Source: Phytophthora hibernalis (Eukaryota; Oomycota; Peronosporomycetes; Peronosporales; Peronosporaceae). From it: 64,000 nucleotides of DNA. Positions 13,201 to 24,800 of the stretch are shown here, piece by piece; position 1 is the stretch's first letter, and each line of letters starts with the position of its first letter. Location of the stretch: assembly GCA_012656075.1 (NCBI GenBank), contig JAAKBF010000048.1, positions 434,001-498,000 of the forward strand, given 5' to 3'. The notes under the pieces were generated by a model that worked only from the letters and a program-made list of their open reading frames with translations, made no database searches and was not told the DNA's origin. Position numbers and translations under genes: made by a program.

Positions 13201-13987
13201 TCTTCAGATTGGCTATCGAATCGTTCCACCTCGATAAACGCAAACAGCACGTAATTGTACAAGAGAGCAACGCCAACGCCACAAAATCCCTGACAAACTT
13301 CCCGGATTGTACCCCAACATTGAGTGCCATTGAGAACACGACCATAATTGCACAGTAACTGAGCCCTCCAAGATAGTACCAATCTGGAAAGAAGAGCCAT
13401 TTCTTGTCGTAGGCGTGGGATGGATCGTACGCTATGTCACGTGTCTGAATGATCGATGCCAAGATCACTGCGAAAGATACCCGCAGCGACAATTCTGCGT
13501 TGAATTTGAAGGCCGCTGTAAGATTACCACGTTTTAGTCTGTTAATTGTCGTTTTTACTTTAAGGCAGACAAGCATACCCGATATTCTGTGCGGACTTAA
13601 AACAGCTTTTCGGTCCTTGTCCAAAAGGATTCGCAATTTTGCAGTAGTCTCACTGACTGCATCAGTAGTGCTACTAAGCGTACGTGTCCGTTTCAGTTGT
13701 GTATCAACTGGGGATTCCGATACAAGCCGACCGACTACGTCTCTGTAAACATCATAGAGAGAGGAAATGCTGTGAGAAAACTTAAAGACACAAAGTGCGA
13801 AACGCGGGATACGTACCTCGATGCCAAACCCGCAGTTGGGTCGTCTAAGCTGGTGGAGACTGTCATTAGTCCTCGAAAACAAGTTTTCGGTCGAATGATA
13901 ACAGCGCCAAACGACAGCTATTCTTATACACAGCGTCGTTTTTAACGTGTTGTGAGCATTTTCATCTGAAACGATCAAGGTATCCAT
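10223..13987 (-). CDS. EF-hand FUSC/ALMT-like multi-pass membrane protein
   Basis: It is the paralogue of the gene at 40975-44746, and exon order and splice sites match. Readable introns include 12251-12189 (GTAAGT...CAG), one just after the VYF codons near 13020, and one after PYPI near 12780. The protein has two membrane halves. The first is around FAVILASIIQTR...KKWLFFPDWYYLGGLSYCA. The second contains GGHLGSS and NRVGGVVAGSVVPS, the Gly/Arg signature of FUSC/aromatic-acid or malate-type transporters. A cytoplasmic region follows with one good EF-hand loop (DKDCSGELSSDD) and a second that has lost its ligands. A conserved tail is encoded at 10444-10223. Transported substrate is unknown. 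Frameshifts occur near 13340 (one base missing) and near 10445, so it is either mildly damaged or misread. The N-terminus and first exon are uncertain. Confidence 0.7.
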
Positions 13988-14389
13988 ATACTACGGAAAT
14001 GCATAGCGGAACGAACACTGAAAATCTCGAATGTCGCGGGAGGAATCTTGTTGGTTCTCAACTCTTGCAAGTTTAACCGGAAATCACAAAAATGAGAGTG
14101 CCCACAGCGTTCTACTTCTTGAAGTATACATCTATCAATTCATTACCGGCCAAATGTTTTCCAACCGGGGGTGATCTGCTGGATGCACTTTGTTATGATC
14201 GCGATTACTGTAGTACCTTTTACTTTGAAGTATATAGGATTGCTATTCGGGCTGTGATGATGCTTCTCAGCATATAGCATGTTGCCTAGAGTCGCCAAGA
14301 CGATAAACTCCGCTTCTGCTCACTTTGCAATTTGCATTAAAGCGCACAACCCCTCCCTCCGGTCCTCACGGCCATACAACAAAACGACC
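13988..14389. other. intergenic, no gene seen
   Basis: Upstream region between the minus-strand membrane-protein gene and the plus-strand effector remnant. No supported coding sequence. Confidence 0.5.
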
Positions 14390-14816
14390 ATGCGTCTCTC
14401 CTCCATCCTGTTGGCTGCCGCCGCAATCGTTTTCGTTGGAAGCGGTCGTGCACTCGGCGACACCCACCGGTCAAGTCGTCACTTCGGCGTTAGTTTTGCC
14501 TGACCTCGAAACCGGCCACGACAAGCGATTTTTGCGAATTTCTCGGGAAAGAAGCGATAACGATGACGGTGAAGAACGAACCATCGACATGTCCAAGTTG
14601 GATGACTTGATGAGCGATAAGATTGCTCGCAAAAGCGCGTTCTATAAGTGGTGGAAAGTGGATATTACCCCCACCGATGTGTACAACGCCTTGGACCTGG
14701 ATAACTTCCAAAAGTACCGGCGTATTTTCAAAAGTACGAAGACTACGTTGAGCGAATATCCTAAGCGGGCTCAGCTTGTTCAGAAAACACGCCGAAGAAT
14801 CACTGCAGATTCGTAG
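14390..14816 (+). pseudogene. RXLR-type secreted effector, frameshifted
   Basis: The ATG at 14390 opens a typical oomycete signal peptide (MRLSSILLAAAAIVFVG). This frame runs into a stop at about 14501. The adjacent frame, open from before this point to 14816, carries an RXLR motif (RFLR, 14526-14537), an acidic stretch and EER (14571-14579), in the expected spacing. A C-terminal segment with Trp/Tyr spacing (FYKWWKVDITPTDVY; KYRRIFKS) resembles WY-domain effectors. RXLR effectors are secreted and act inside host plant cells. The signal peptide and the RXLR region lie in different frames, with the break between about 14437 and 14460, so the copy as read cannot be secreted. A sequencing error remains possible. 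Host target cannot be inferred. Confidence 0.8.
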
Positions 14817-15377
14817 GTTTCAAAGTTTCCTTTGAAATAAATCCGCGATTGCCAAATACGAAGTACTTTTGAAGTACTTTATTTGTGGTGCCATGAACTT
14901 TTTGTTAGCGACAAAACAATTGCGGTGTCTCCGAAATTCTAAATTAGCAAGACATTAGCACTGCTACCTATTAATAATGGACTTCGTGTGCTGTTTAGTG
15001 ATGTTGTAGGCTGAAAAGCAGCTGTAGGCTGAAAAGCAGGCATTGAGCGACCTTTGCAAACGGACAATACTGTAGGCACTCTTTAATACAAGCAGTATTT
15101 TAACGAGAAGGTAGAGGCGTCGGTCATTGGGATCAAGCTTCTCACAATAAATGTAGTAATCACCGAGAGAATCATCGTGAATGTGGTCTACATGTACAAG
15201 TCCTCTCCGTTTTCAAACATTCGGCTCATGTATCCATCTCCTCATGTATCCATCTGGCTTCAACTTGGTGGAAATTGTATGGCCAACTGCAAACTTTAAT
15301 TTCAGCCAATCCGGTCGCTCCATTCCGTGCAGTTTCCTTTCATTATCCATTCCGCACTCCAGAGGAAACCAACGTCA
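14817..15377. other. intergenic, no gene seen
   Basis: AT-rich spacer. It has a short direct repeat (GCTGTAGGCTGAAAAGCAG near 15005-15040) and a duplicated CTCATGTATCCATCT near 15225-15255. Presumably it holds the promoter of the next gene. Confidence 0.4.
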
Positions 15378-17974
15378 ATGGGCGACTACACCGCGCCGCT
15401 GCAGCCCTTCGTGGACGGCTCCGACGTCCCCAGCACTCGCAAGCGCCGCGTGGAGGCGGTGGGGGTCTCACCCCTGTGACGCGCGCTCCTCCCGGCACTT
15501 TGGGCGGCTCCCCGGCCTTACGCGCGGCCTCCAACTCCCTGCAGATGTTCACGCCTGGTGGTTCACGCGGCAGCTTCTCGTCCGTCTCGTCTGCGTCCAC
15601 TCTGGCCTCGTCCTGGGGCGTCCGCAGCGGTCGAGACCCCGAGCAGGAGCCGGAGATGAACGCGCTGCCCAACAAACGCTCGCGGGTGGCGCCCTACGCG
15701 TCTCAGGAGCCCGTGGTGACGTCCAGCAGCTTGGCGTTCGACAAGCGCGAGGAGCAGTTCGAGGCCCTGCGCGAGGACTCGCAGAACCTGCTGGAGGCCA
15801 TGAGCATCTCGCAGCAGAACACGCAGGAGTGCACACAGACGCTGGAGGACAGTCCGTCTCTGTGTCTCATGCGGCTTGTGCTGCATCCAGAAGTGGACAG
15901 AGCGATCACGGCCTTCCAGAAGAACTCGCTGGAGGCGAAGTCACTGTACCGTATTGAGGTGGAGATGCTTACGCCGCGAGTGACGCTCGGGAGAGATGAT
16001 TATACAGGCATTTTTGACAGGAAGACGTCGGGCGTGGACCCCGTGAAGCTCAGTCGTACACACTGCGTCATTGAGACGGCTCTGGACCCAGAGACTCATC
16101 GACACGCAGTGTTTATCACCGACAAGAGCACGAACGGCATTCGGATCGACGGAGCGCAGGTACAAAAGAACAAAAAGTACAAACTCGTGGACGGACAGAA
16201 GATCACGCTCTTATCCTCGCGGCATGGCAATGTGCTGCTTGGCTATGTTGTGGAAGACCCGCATGTGCGAGGCGCGCAGGAAGGAACGAAGGGCAAGACA
16301 GTCATGCTGGCCGAGTCGCAAGATAAATCCCAACAGGGGCCGAACTTTCAAGAGTACACTCTGGGCGTGCTGTTCTCGGCACCCTTGGTTGGAAAGGATA
16401 TTCACGGCAAATACCACCCCATCGCTGAGCTGGACGTCAAGCGCGAATACTCGATTTTACAGAAGAGTCTGATTGAAGCCTCCAAGTTCGCCAAGCGTCC
16501 AGCTACAATGAATGACGCATCTGGTAACAACGGGCCTGGAACATTATCTAGGGTATATCTGTGCCCGCGGCAAATCAGCGTGGTAGCAAAGTTTGCAAAC
16601 ACGGATACATTCAGGGCGATGGTTACTCTTGGCTGCCGAGCGCTCCATTTCTCTGGCCACGGCGACGAGAATCACTTATATTTTGAAGATGGAATGGGGC
16701 TGGTGCATCCAATCCCGCACAAGGGTCTTCAAGAACTGTTTTCAGCTGGAGGTGGAGGTGGTGAGTCAACTTTACGACTTGTATTCGTGTCCGCGTGCTC
16801 TTCGGCACCGCTTGCGTATGCGTTTGTATCATGTGGTATTCCTCATGTAATCGGTGTCCGCACCAACCAGAAGATCGAAGATTATGCAGCTATTGAATTT
16901 ACGCGCGCATTTTACTTGGCACTCGCTACCGGCAAGTCTGTCGGCGCAAGTTTTACCATAGCGCAACAATCAGTCGCGAAGTCACCAAATATTCGAGGAC
17001 CCATGGCAGTTGCTGAAAAGTTCATGCTACTTCCAGAGGATGGTGATCACTCGGAGATTATATTCCCATTAGCAGCCGTCGAGTCTAGCGGGATCGTCAA
17101 CCTGGAGCCCATGAAATCGAAGCGGTACCCGAAACTATGGTTCGATGACTTGCCGGCGATGTGCCAAGGATTTTGCAATCGTTCCGTCGAAGTGTACAAG
17201 ATCTGCTTAGCCCTTATGATGACGCAGTCCCGCATTACACGCCTCGTCACCATTTGCGGCGAGGAAGGCATTGGTAAAACAGCGGTGTCACATGCAGTAT
17301 CGAATTACGTTGGACCACGTATTACTTCCGAAGGAGGTGTCCGCATCTTCTCAGTTGCCAGGCTTGCTCAAGACGAAATGGATGAGCACGTGGGTATGAT
17401 GCGGCGAAACATTAATATCGCGACCGGGAGGTGTCGTGTGCTAAGCCGACTAGAGATCATGGTCTCAGATCATCTTAAACAGCACAAAGATCGAATCGAG
17501 TACAACAGTCAACAAATGCTGCTGATTATGGATGGTTGCGACTACCTATTGCGCAGCGACGCCCGCCGCGACCGTTTCCGCGCGTTCCTCTCGGACATAC
17601 TCACGAACAACGCGTCCTTAAAGATTGTGTTGACAGCGCGGACATCTATCTGCACAGATGGTGCTGTCCGTGGACACGGGGAACGATTATATACGCTGTC
17701 AAAATTCGACATGAAGAGCGCGACAATGATGCTCGTGAGTCTCATGAGTCGTCCTATTCGCGTTGACGAGCTGAAGCACGCGCGCACGAGTAATTCGACG
17801 GACAAACTGGAGCTTATTGCATCTCACCCGGCTTTGAGAGCCACGAAGGGTATCCCAAAACGCATTGCTGATCTTGCTGGCAAGCTCAACGAGACAACAA
17901 TGGACAAAATCCCTGTGGACGAGAGTGACTTGGATGGAGTGAAAGTCCTCGATCTGCAGCGCAATATACACTAG
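15378..17974 (+). CDS. FHA + CHAT protease-like + STAND-type P-loop NTPase protein
   Basis: The domain order is clear. A low-complexity Ser/Pro/Gly N-terminus is followed by an FHA domain (about 15950-16240) with LGRDD, LSRTHC and STNG, the phosphothreonine-binding set. A caspase-like CHAT domain (about 16400-16980) follows, with a HFSGHG histidine (16658-16660) and a VSACSS cysteine (16796-16798) then GIPHVIGV. Last is an NTPase with Walker A GEEGIGKT (about 17258-17284), Walker B LLIMDGCD (near 17520) and a VLTAR sensor-like block. FHA would read a phosphoprotein, the NTPase would switch, and CHAT would cut, as in STAND-type cell-death or immune proteins; the function itself is inferred. 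The best start is ATG 15378 (MGDYTAPLQPF), but a shift at the five-G run 15461-15465 is then needed to enter the long frame. The long frame alone opens at 15275 without an early ATG. Confidence 0.8.
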
Positions 17975-18640
17975 ATTCTAGGAGGGCAACATTAATAAAG
18001 CGACGGGTGTGATGCACAACGCACGCAGCCAGTCCATACTAACTCTAATATCGTCCCTCTGATATTACAGTTGCGGCGAGGTGACTCCACAAAAGTTGCC
18101 GCGTCCCAGACTGCCTCACACGGAGAATTCTCTATCGCTACGACAAGCGAAATCGTCGAGGGCGATGGAACGTCAGGTTGCCGACGTCTGTGGCTGCCTG
18201 GATGGAGACGTATATCTCCAAGATCGCACTGATCTATTCCCCGACTCAAGCTGCTCAAGCTCGTTGTCTGTCCCGTGGATCGTCGTCGCCGCCAATCCTA
18301 GACCCACCGATATCAGTGCCCAGCCCACAGCCGCTGTTATCACTCCCAGCATTGACGACAGCCACAATTCTGCAGCTAGAGAAAGGAAGCACTTCCATCA
18401 AAGTCGTGATGCTATTCTTCACGACGTCCACAGCAAGTTGGTGGCAATTCGCTTTTAAGTCAACTAGCACGCTGTCCTGAGTACTCATGGCGTGGGAACC
18501 CATGCTTTTGGAAGTATACGCTTGAGGATATTTGTGGGTCACCGTATTGCGACGAATATTTCTCGCTGTCCCGCGAGCAGCGGCGGTCATGGCAACGACA
18601 ACACTGCGCTCCAGCAAGAGATGCAGGTGAAGTGCACGAA
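17975..18640. other. intergenic with a doubtful minus-strand small membrane protein
   Basis: Within 18488-18173 (minus) an ATG at MSTQDSVLVDLK and, in a second frame, a hydrophobic stretch (MLGVITAAVGWALISVGL) could be two exons of a small one-pass membrane protein. A possible short intron ends at CTGCAG near 18371. No family was recognised and the exon join is not proven. Confidence 0.25.
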
Positions 18641-20440
18641 ATGCCAAAGTTCCGGCTTGTGTTTTCGCACGTCAAGAACGACATTTTGACGCTTTGTACT
18701 CAAGCTTTCTCAGCAACGCCCAAGGATATATTTCGTCAAGTGGACCAGCAAGTGGATAACATGTTGGCTAGGGTGGGAGTTGTATGTCGTCCACAGTCTC
18801 GAACCGTTGATATTGATTTTGACTTTTCGCGGAGCCAGCTACGAGTAATGAATAGCATGAATGGGATCCGGATTTACTGGAGGCAGCAAACGGGAGGAGT
18901 GAATCTACCACGACTTTGTCCAGGGTTTTCTTCAAGATTCAGTGTTTGAATCTGAGTGAGACTACGGTTTGTGAGCGTGATTTGTCTGCTCTTGCGCAAA
19001 TAATGGCTCTTCCTGCTCTCTCAATTCGAGAGTTGAAGCTGAAATGGGTATTTACCACATTTACGTCCAAGCGCTTTATGCGAGGATTTAGTCAGTTCAT
19101 TTCTACGTGCTTTGCGATCCCGCTGACTAGCACAACCCCGTAACGTTGTTGACGAAATTATGCTTGGACTCCAGCGTACTGAGCTCATCCCAGCTTTCTT
19201 CGCTTTTTCAGCCGTTCACGAAGGAAACAGCCATTGTGGAGTTCGTGAGCTGTTTCTTAATCATTTTGAAGGCAGCGACGCGTGGATGTGGCTTACGTTT
19301 GGTGTTTTCCACCCCGACTCGAAGTCTCAAATCGTTCGTCTAGATTTGTCAAACTGCGTGCTACGTCTGGAAGATATTGAACGCGTGCAAAACCTCTTGA
19401 AATCATCAGAGTATGGTCCATATTTGACGCCAAAGAGGAATGCCCGTTCTTCTTCTCAATCTGATCGAGAATCAGGGAAACTATGGGCTCTCTTGCCAGC
19501 AGGAACTTGTTTGGAGATTCCTCGAGACATGAAGAAGTCTGTCAAAGGCAGACCTGGACCGGCATTGAAGCTAAATTATGAATTGTGGTTCGAAGTACTG
19601 GAATTAGGCGTTACGTGGACGTGTGTTCTCGTTCCTGCGTACGGCAAGCTGTACGTCAAAAACATTAATTTCATCAAGACGAAGACTTCCACTGAAAACC
19701 AGTCTCTGGAGAGATCTTGCAAATTGGAATCATTAACCATGGTCGCGGTGAAAACAGTGTCATCCGTGTTACGGGTCAACAGTGACGGTGAGCTGTGTGG
19801 GTCTTTGAGTAAACAGCCAGTTGATCATATTTTATCGGAGTGGATGAAGACTGTAGGTCAGTCAGTGCGGACGCTAAAGCTGCGCAGTAACCCGTTGACG
19901 AATCGCACTCTGGCTGTCATCCTGGAAGCTTGCCCGTTGCTACAGAATCTGGATGTTAGTGATTGTGAATTGACTGATATCGCAGCGATTACGAATGCAT
20001 TCCGGCGTGGGGATTGTATTTTACGCGCACTCAAGGCCTCCGACAATCATGTCAGTGTAGTAAGCCAAGAAAATTTGTTTCGAGTGTTAGGCGATCAACA
20101 GTGTGACGCTGTTCGCAACCTTCAGGTCCTGCATCTCGAGGGTAATCCGACGAGCCCAGAAAACAGATTTTTGAGAATTCTTCATTTGTCACTGCTAAAG
20201 AACAAGACGTTACGGCACTTGACTCTGGACATGAACGAGAAGCATATCTTTTGGCAAGACGTTAAGGCCCGATTCGAGGGTGGCCACCACAACGAGTGGC
20301 TCGGTTGTGAAGGTCTTCCTTGCAAGAACTGTATGGCTGTACTGAGCGTCCCGCTCGTGAAAGCGCTGCCAATCGCCGTCATTGAGATCATTCTTGCCTT
20401 TGCTGAACGGGATATCTATCGCCAGGTGAAATTGCAGTGA
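18641..20440 (+). pseudogene. leucine-rich-repeat protein, two apparent frameshifts
   Basis: The ATG at 18641 opens MPKFRLVFSHVKNDILTL. The reading continues in a second frame from about 18856 (VFFKIQCLNLSETTV...IRELKLKW) to about 19130, and in a third from 19160 to the stop at 20440. The long last part holds ribonuclease-inhibitor-like repeats (IVRLDLSNC, VRTLKLRSNPLTNRTLAVIL, LQNLDVSDCELTD, LQVLHLEGN, LRHLTLDMNE). No signal peptide, membrane segment or catalytic domain is seen, so it is a probable intracellular LRR scaffold of unknown partner. The shifts are near 18850 and 19140. The sense of all three pieces is preserved, so this is either a young pseudogene or a misread gene. Confidence 0.6.
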
Positions 20441-20591
20441 AGCAGGTTGGTATTTGGAATCAACGCAATTTAACAGAAGGCGAAATCTGATTTGCTTGAG
20501 GATAAGCGTTTGCTTCTTCCATCCGTCGCTGGCTTCATCAATTGTTAGTTATAGATATACTCCTCCGCATAGCAGCTTGTCCATTGTTCCT

Positions 20592-21746
20592 CTAGCAGAT
20601 TTCCATCGGAGTAGGGCCTTCACTTTTTCTATCGATGGGGTGGAAGTAGATGCCGCACCAGGCTTCGCTCCGGTTGCGCTTGAAGTGCAAATCAGGGTCG
20701 TATCCACCTGCAAGCTGCTGCTGACGGCGCAGCTTCTTCGACTCATTGACGCCAAAGTTGGGTCCGCGTTTGCCTCCCGGGACCGGAACCGGCTGAGGTC
20801 CGCCAATAGCGCCCGGCTGGAAGCCCATCATCGCCGCCTCCATCTCCGCTGTGACGGCCTGGTCGATCGGAACAGCCGTCGTGGTGGCACGCAGCTTCGA
20901 GACGTCGCTCTCGTCCCGTTCTCCGAGCGCCACCTCCATTAACTGCGCCTTCTGCCGTTCCAGATCCGCCTCAAACTGCGAGTCCTCGCGCTGCTGCAGC
21001 TGCCGCCGCTCTTCCGCCAACCGCTGCTGCTCTGCAATGAGCTGCGCAATACGTCGCTCTTCATCCGCCTTCTTGGCGTCGTTCGTCGCGATGGCAATGG
21101 CGTTCTCCTGACGGTACTGCTTCCACTGCTTCTGACCCCCAGCCTTCTTCACGTCGTCCCCATACACCAGATCAAAAACTAGCAACCACAACAACAAACC
21201 CCAATAAATTCGTCAGAACAGCAGCATTTCTCTGTCAAGATCCAGCATCTCGTACTGAGGTTCTCCAGCGTCTCCAAGTAGTCATTGAACTCGTCCAACG
21301 TGTCGAAATCGTCCTCCGTCTTGTTATAACTGTAAATAAAGAACCACGTCAGCATACACCCTCTCAATAGTAATACACCACCGTCTCCTACTCCTTGGTC
21401 ACTTTCTTGCGCACTGACGTCTCCTTGGCGAAGTTGAGCTCCTCAATCGTCTTGTCCTGCAGCTGCGACTTCTTCACTGGCTTCTCACAGGCGGGACACG
21501 CGATCTCTCGCTGGTGCTGGAACTCGCGCTTGATGCAGTGGTCGCAGCTATAAAATACAAGAAAAATGACATTAGAGGGTTACATTCCCCTGGCTGGTAC
21601 AACACGCCCCAGACGCCGCACAATCGGTGGCCGCATTTGGAGATGAGCATCTTCATCTTCGTGTTGAGGTAGTTGCTGTCGTCCTCGGCCGACGTGCCGC
21701 ACACGCAGCAGCGCGCCAGCTCCTCCGCATCGTCCGCCGCAGTCAT
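20592..21746 (-). CDS. MAT1: CDK-activating kinase assembly factor MAT1 (TFIIH subunit)
   Basis: Four exons join cleanly: 21746-21622, 21547-21392, 21329-21256 and 21178-20592, with three short GT-AG introns. The first two exons give a C3HC4-type RING: CCVC, then KCGHR, with the next Cys pair completed across intron 1 (CDHC), then CPAC. The exon 3/4 region (YNKTEDDFDTLDEFNDYLETLE) matches the conserved block after the RING in MAT1 (human YNKREEDF...). A long charged coiled coil (KKADEERRIAQLIAEQQRL) and a Pro/Gly-rich tail follow. MAT1 bridges CDK7 and cyclin H and anchors the kinase to the XPD helicase of TFIIH, serving RNA polymerase II phosphorylation and CDK activation in the nucleus. No frame breaks. 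It shares an 83-bp upstream spacer with the divergent SKI2 gene. Confidence 0.9.
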
Positions 21747-21829
21747 TTTCAACGCAAATTGAAAATATCGTGAAGATTGAAATTTACATGACCAACACTC
21801 TGCTAGGGGTACACCAACAGGTTAACGAG
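21747..21829. promoter_or_regulatory. 83-bp divergent promoter between MAT1 and SKI2
   Basis: Start codons of two conserved genes face away from each other across only 83 bp. All core promoter signals and both 5' leaders must lie here or inside the first codons. No TATA box or clear initiator was identified with confidence. Confidence 0.55.
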
Positions 21830-24800
21830 ATGGCGGCGGTGGAACGCGTCTTGGCGGAGCTCTCGCGGCTCAACGACGCGGAATCATCCTCCAACACTTC
21901 GTCAACCTCTTCTCCTTCATGTAATGCAGATCTGGACCAATTTTCAGTCTCGTCCGCGTCCTCGTTGGCCCCCGAGGCGGTAGTGATCATTCCCCATAAA
22001 TCCTCCGAGTCCGCATCTGTTTCGCCTTTTTGCTGCCCCGCGCGCGCCTCACGTCGCCTTATGGGGCGCAATCGACGGTGCAGAAGGAGCTCCAGGCCGT
22101 GGCTCATCCGCTGTTCGCTCTGGAGCGTCTAGGGCGTTCCTCGCGGCTGGAAGGACGCTCCAGTGCGTCAGAGCCGCCTGTTGGCCCAAATGCCCATGTC
22201 TGCGCCGCGCCAGGAGCTCGTCCCGACGCGGATGTGCATCGTGAAGGACGCGCTGAGTATCTCGTACGAGTTTCGAGCCGTGGACGTGTCCAGAGCCGGC
22301 GCAGACGCAGGATTCAGCAGCGCGCTGACTAAGCAGGACGAATACGCGCGCGGCAAGATGAGCAATAAGCCTTTCAGTCCTGGGGGAAACTCACTGGCTG
22401 AGTTGCAGACAGAGCAGAAGGAACAGGTGCTAATGCCCATGGAGAAGCTGCTGAGAGACGAGGAGGAGCAGAGGAAGAATCTGCTCGTGCTGGGGGAACA
22501 GGTAGACGAGGAGATGCTGGACAGACTTGTGTTTGATGTACCCGGATCAGTGGCTGCTTGACGGCGGAAGATGTGAAGAAGATTGAGACTCAGGGACAGG
22601 AGCAGGTGGAGCAGACGCAGGTGGAGAACGTGGGCGTGAACCCCACGTCGCTGCTGAAGCCGTACTTTGAAGCGGTGGCGGATAAGGACCACGTTGCGGC
22701 CATCCGCAGTGCGGTGCTGGACGAGAAGGCAGCGAACGCCATGAGGCAGAATGATGAAAACGCGACGGTGGGACTGAATCAGTTGTTGCGGGAGATGGAG
22801 GAGGATGGAGAGCTCATGGAGTTAGGCTTCTCGATGGAGGACGACGAGGAAGATGCTAAGAACCAGAGCGAGTCTGCAGACGTTGGCACTGGAGATGCAG
22901 TGGAAAGTACTACGAAGACTACGCTTGAAGCTTATGCAGGTGATGATAGCAGTATTGGTGACCCCGAAACGGAGCTGGAGTCCCTGCTGGATTCTGGCGC
23001 GGACTCGACCTCTTTGACGTTACAGAAGCGGACAAGCCCGACCTCGGAGGCCAGCATGGCCAGCGTTGATGTGCGCAACTTCCACGAGAAGGTACCGGAA
23101 ATGGCCATGAAGTATGAGTTTGAGCTGGATGTGTTTCAGAAAGAGTGTGTCATTCATCTGGAACGCCACGAGTGTGTATTTGTGGCAGCGCATACTTCCG
23201 CAGGTAAGACTGTGGTTGCAGAATATGCTATTGCTATGTCTCAGAAGCACATGACTCGCACGATTTACACATCGCCCATCAAGGCGCTGTCGAACCAGAA
23301 GTACCGCGATTTCCGCACCAAGTTTGGCCCGGACAACGTTGGACTTATTACAGGTGATGTTAGCATTAACCCGGACGCAAGCTGTCTCGTGATGACGACG
23401 GAGATTTTGCGATCAATGCTGTACCGTGGTGCTGATATTATTCGCGATATCGAGTGGGTTATCTTCGATGAAATTCACTACATTAACGACAGTGAACGCG
23501 GCGTGGTATGGGAAGAGGTTATTATCATGCTTCCCGAGCACATCGGTATGGTGTTCTTATCTGCAACAACACCGAACCACTTGGAATTCTCTGACTGGAT
23601 CGGCCGCACGAAGAAGCAAAAGATTCACGTGATTTCCACGTACAAACGTCCCGTTCCTCTCCAGCACTTCCTCTACGCTGGAAAGGAGTTATTCAAATTG
23701 TACGACGCCACCACTGGCTACGTGCCAAACGCTCACGGTGCAGCCAAGGCTAAACTCTCTCCTGCTTCGGAAAAATCAAGGGCAGGTGGTCGAGGCGGCA
23801 GGGCTGTTGCTCGTGGTGGCGGTAGTAGTGCCAATGCCCGCAGCATTCGCACGTCCGGGGAGATCAAGGCGAATGGACCAAGCTGATCAATACTTTGAAG
23901 GACAAGTCATTGCTCCCGGTGGTGGTTTTTGCTTTCAGTAAGCGCCTTTGTGAGGAAAGTGCCAGCAAGTTGGCAAAGCTCGACCTCAGCAACCCCTCGG
24001 AGCGATCGGAAATCCATCTCTTCCTTGAGACTAGCATTCAGCGACTCCAGGGTTCGGACCGTGAGCTGCCTCAAGTGCTAACAATGAAAGAAATGCTCAA
24101 GCGCGGTATCGGCGTTCACCACGGTGGTTTGCTCCCGATCATCAAGGAGATGGTTGAAATTCTGTTCGGCCGCGGTCTTGTGAAGGTTCTCTTTTCAACG
24201 GAAACGTTTGCAATGGGTGTGAATATGCCGGCACGTACAGTTGTATTTAATGGCACCCGCAAGCACGATGGCAAGAACTTCCGAGACCTGCTGCCTGGCG
24301 AGTACACACAAATGGCTGGCCGTGCTGGTCGGCGGGGTCTGGACTCGGTGGGCACCGTCATCATTGCGTGCTGGAACGATGTCCCTGAGGCAACATCACT
24401 GAGAACAATGTTGGCAGGAAAGGCGACGTCGCTTTCCAGTCAGTTCCGTCTGACATACAATATGATTTTGAACCTCTTGCGAGTAGAGGTTTTGACGGTG
24501 GAGGACATGATGAAGCGTTCCTTCTCGGAATTCCACACTCAAAAGGCGCTTGCCTCGAAGAACATTCCCAAGTTGATTCAAAAGGGTAAGACGTTGCTTC
24601 AGCATCTCGAGCAGTCTCTCGTTGAAGACTACCCGCATTTGGAGGCGAGTGGCGAACTTGCGCAAATGCAGGAGTTCTATCAGCTCAAGCGCGACAAACG
24701 TGACCTGGAGAAGAAACTGACCAAGTGGCTCCTTGCAAACAACATCCAAGCCGCCAAGAATGCAATTGCACCAGGCCGCATTGTTATCCTGAACGTGAAG

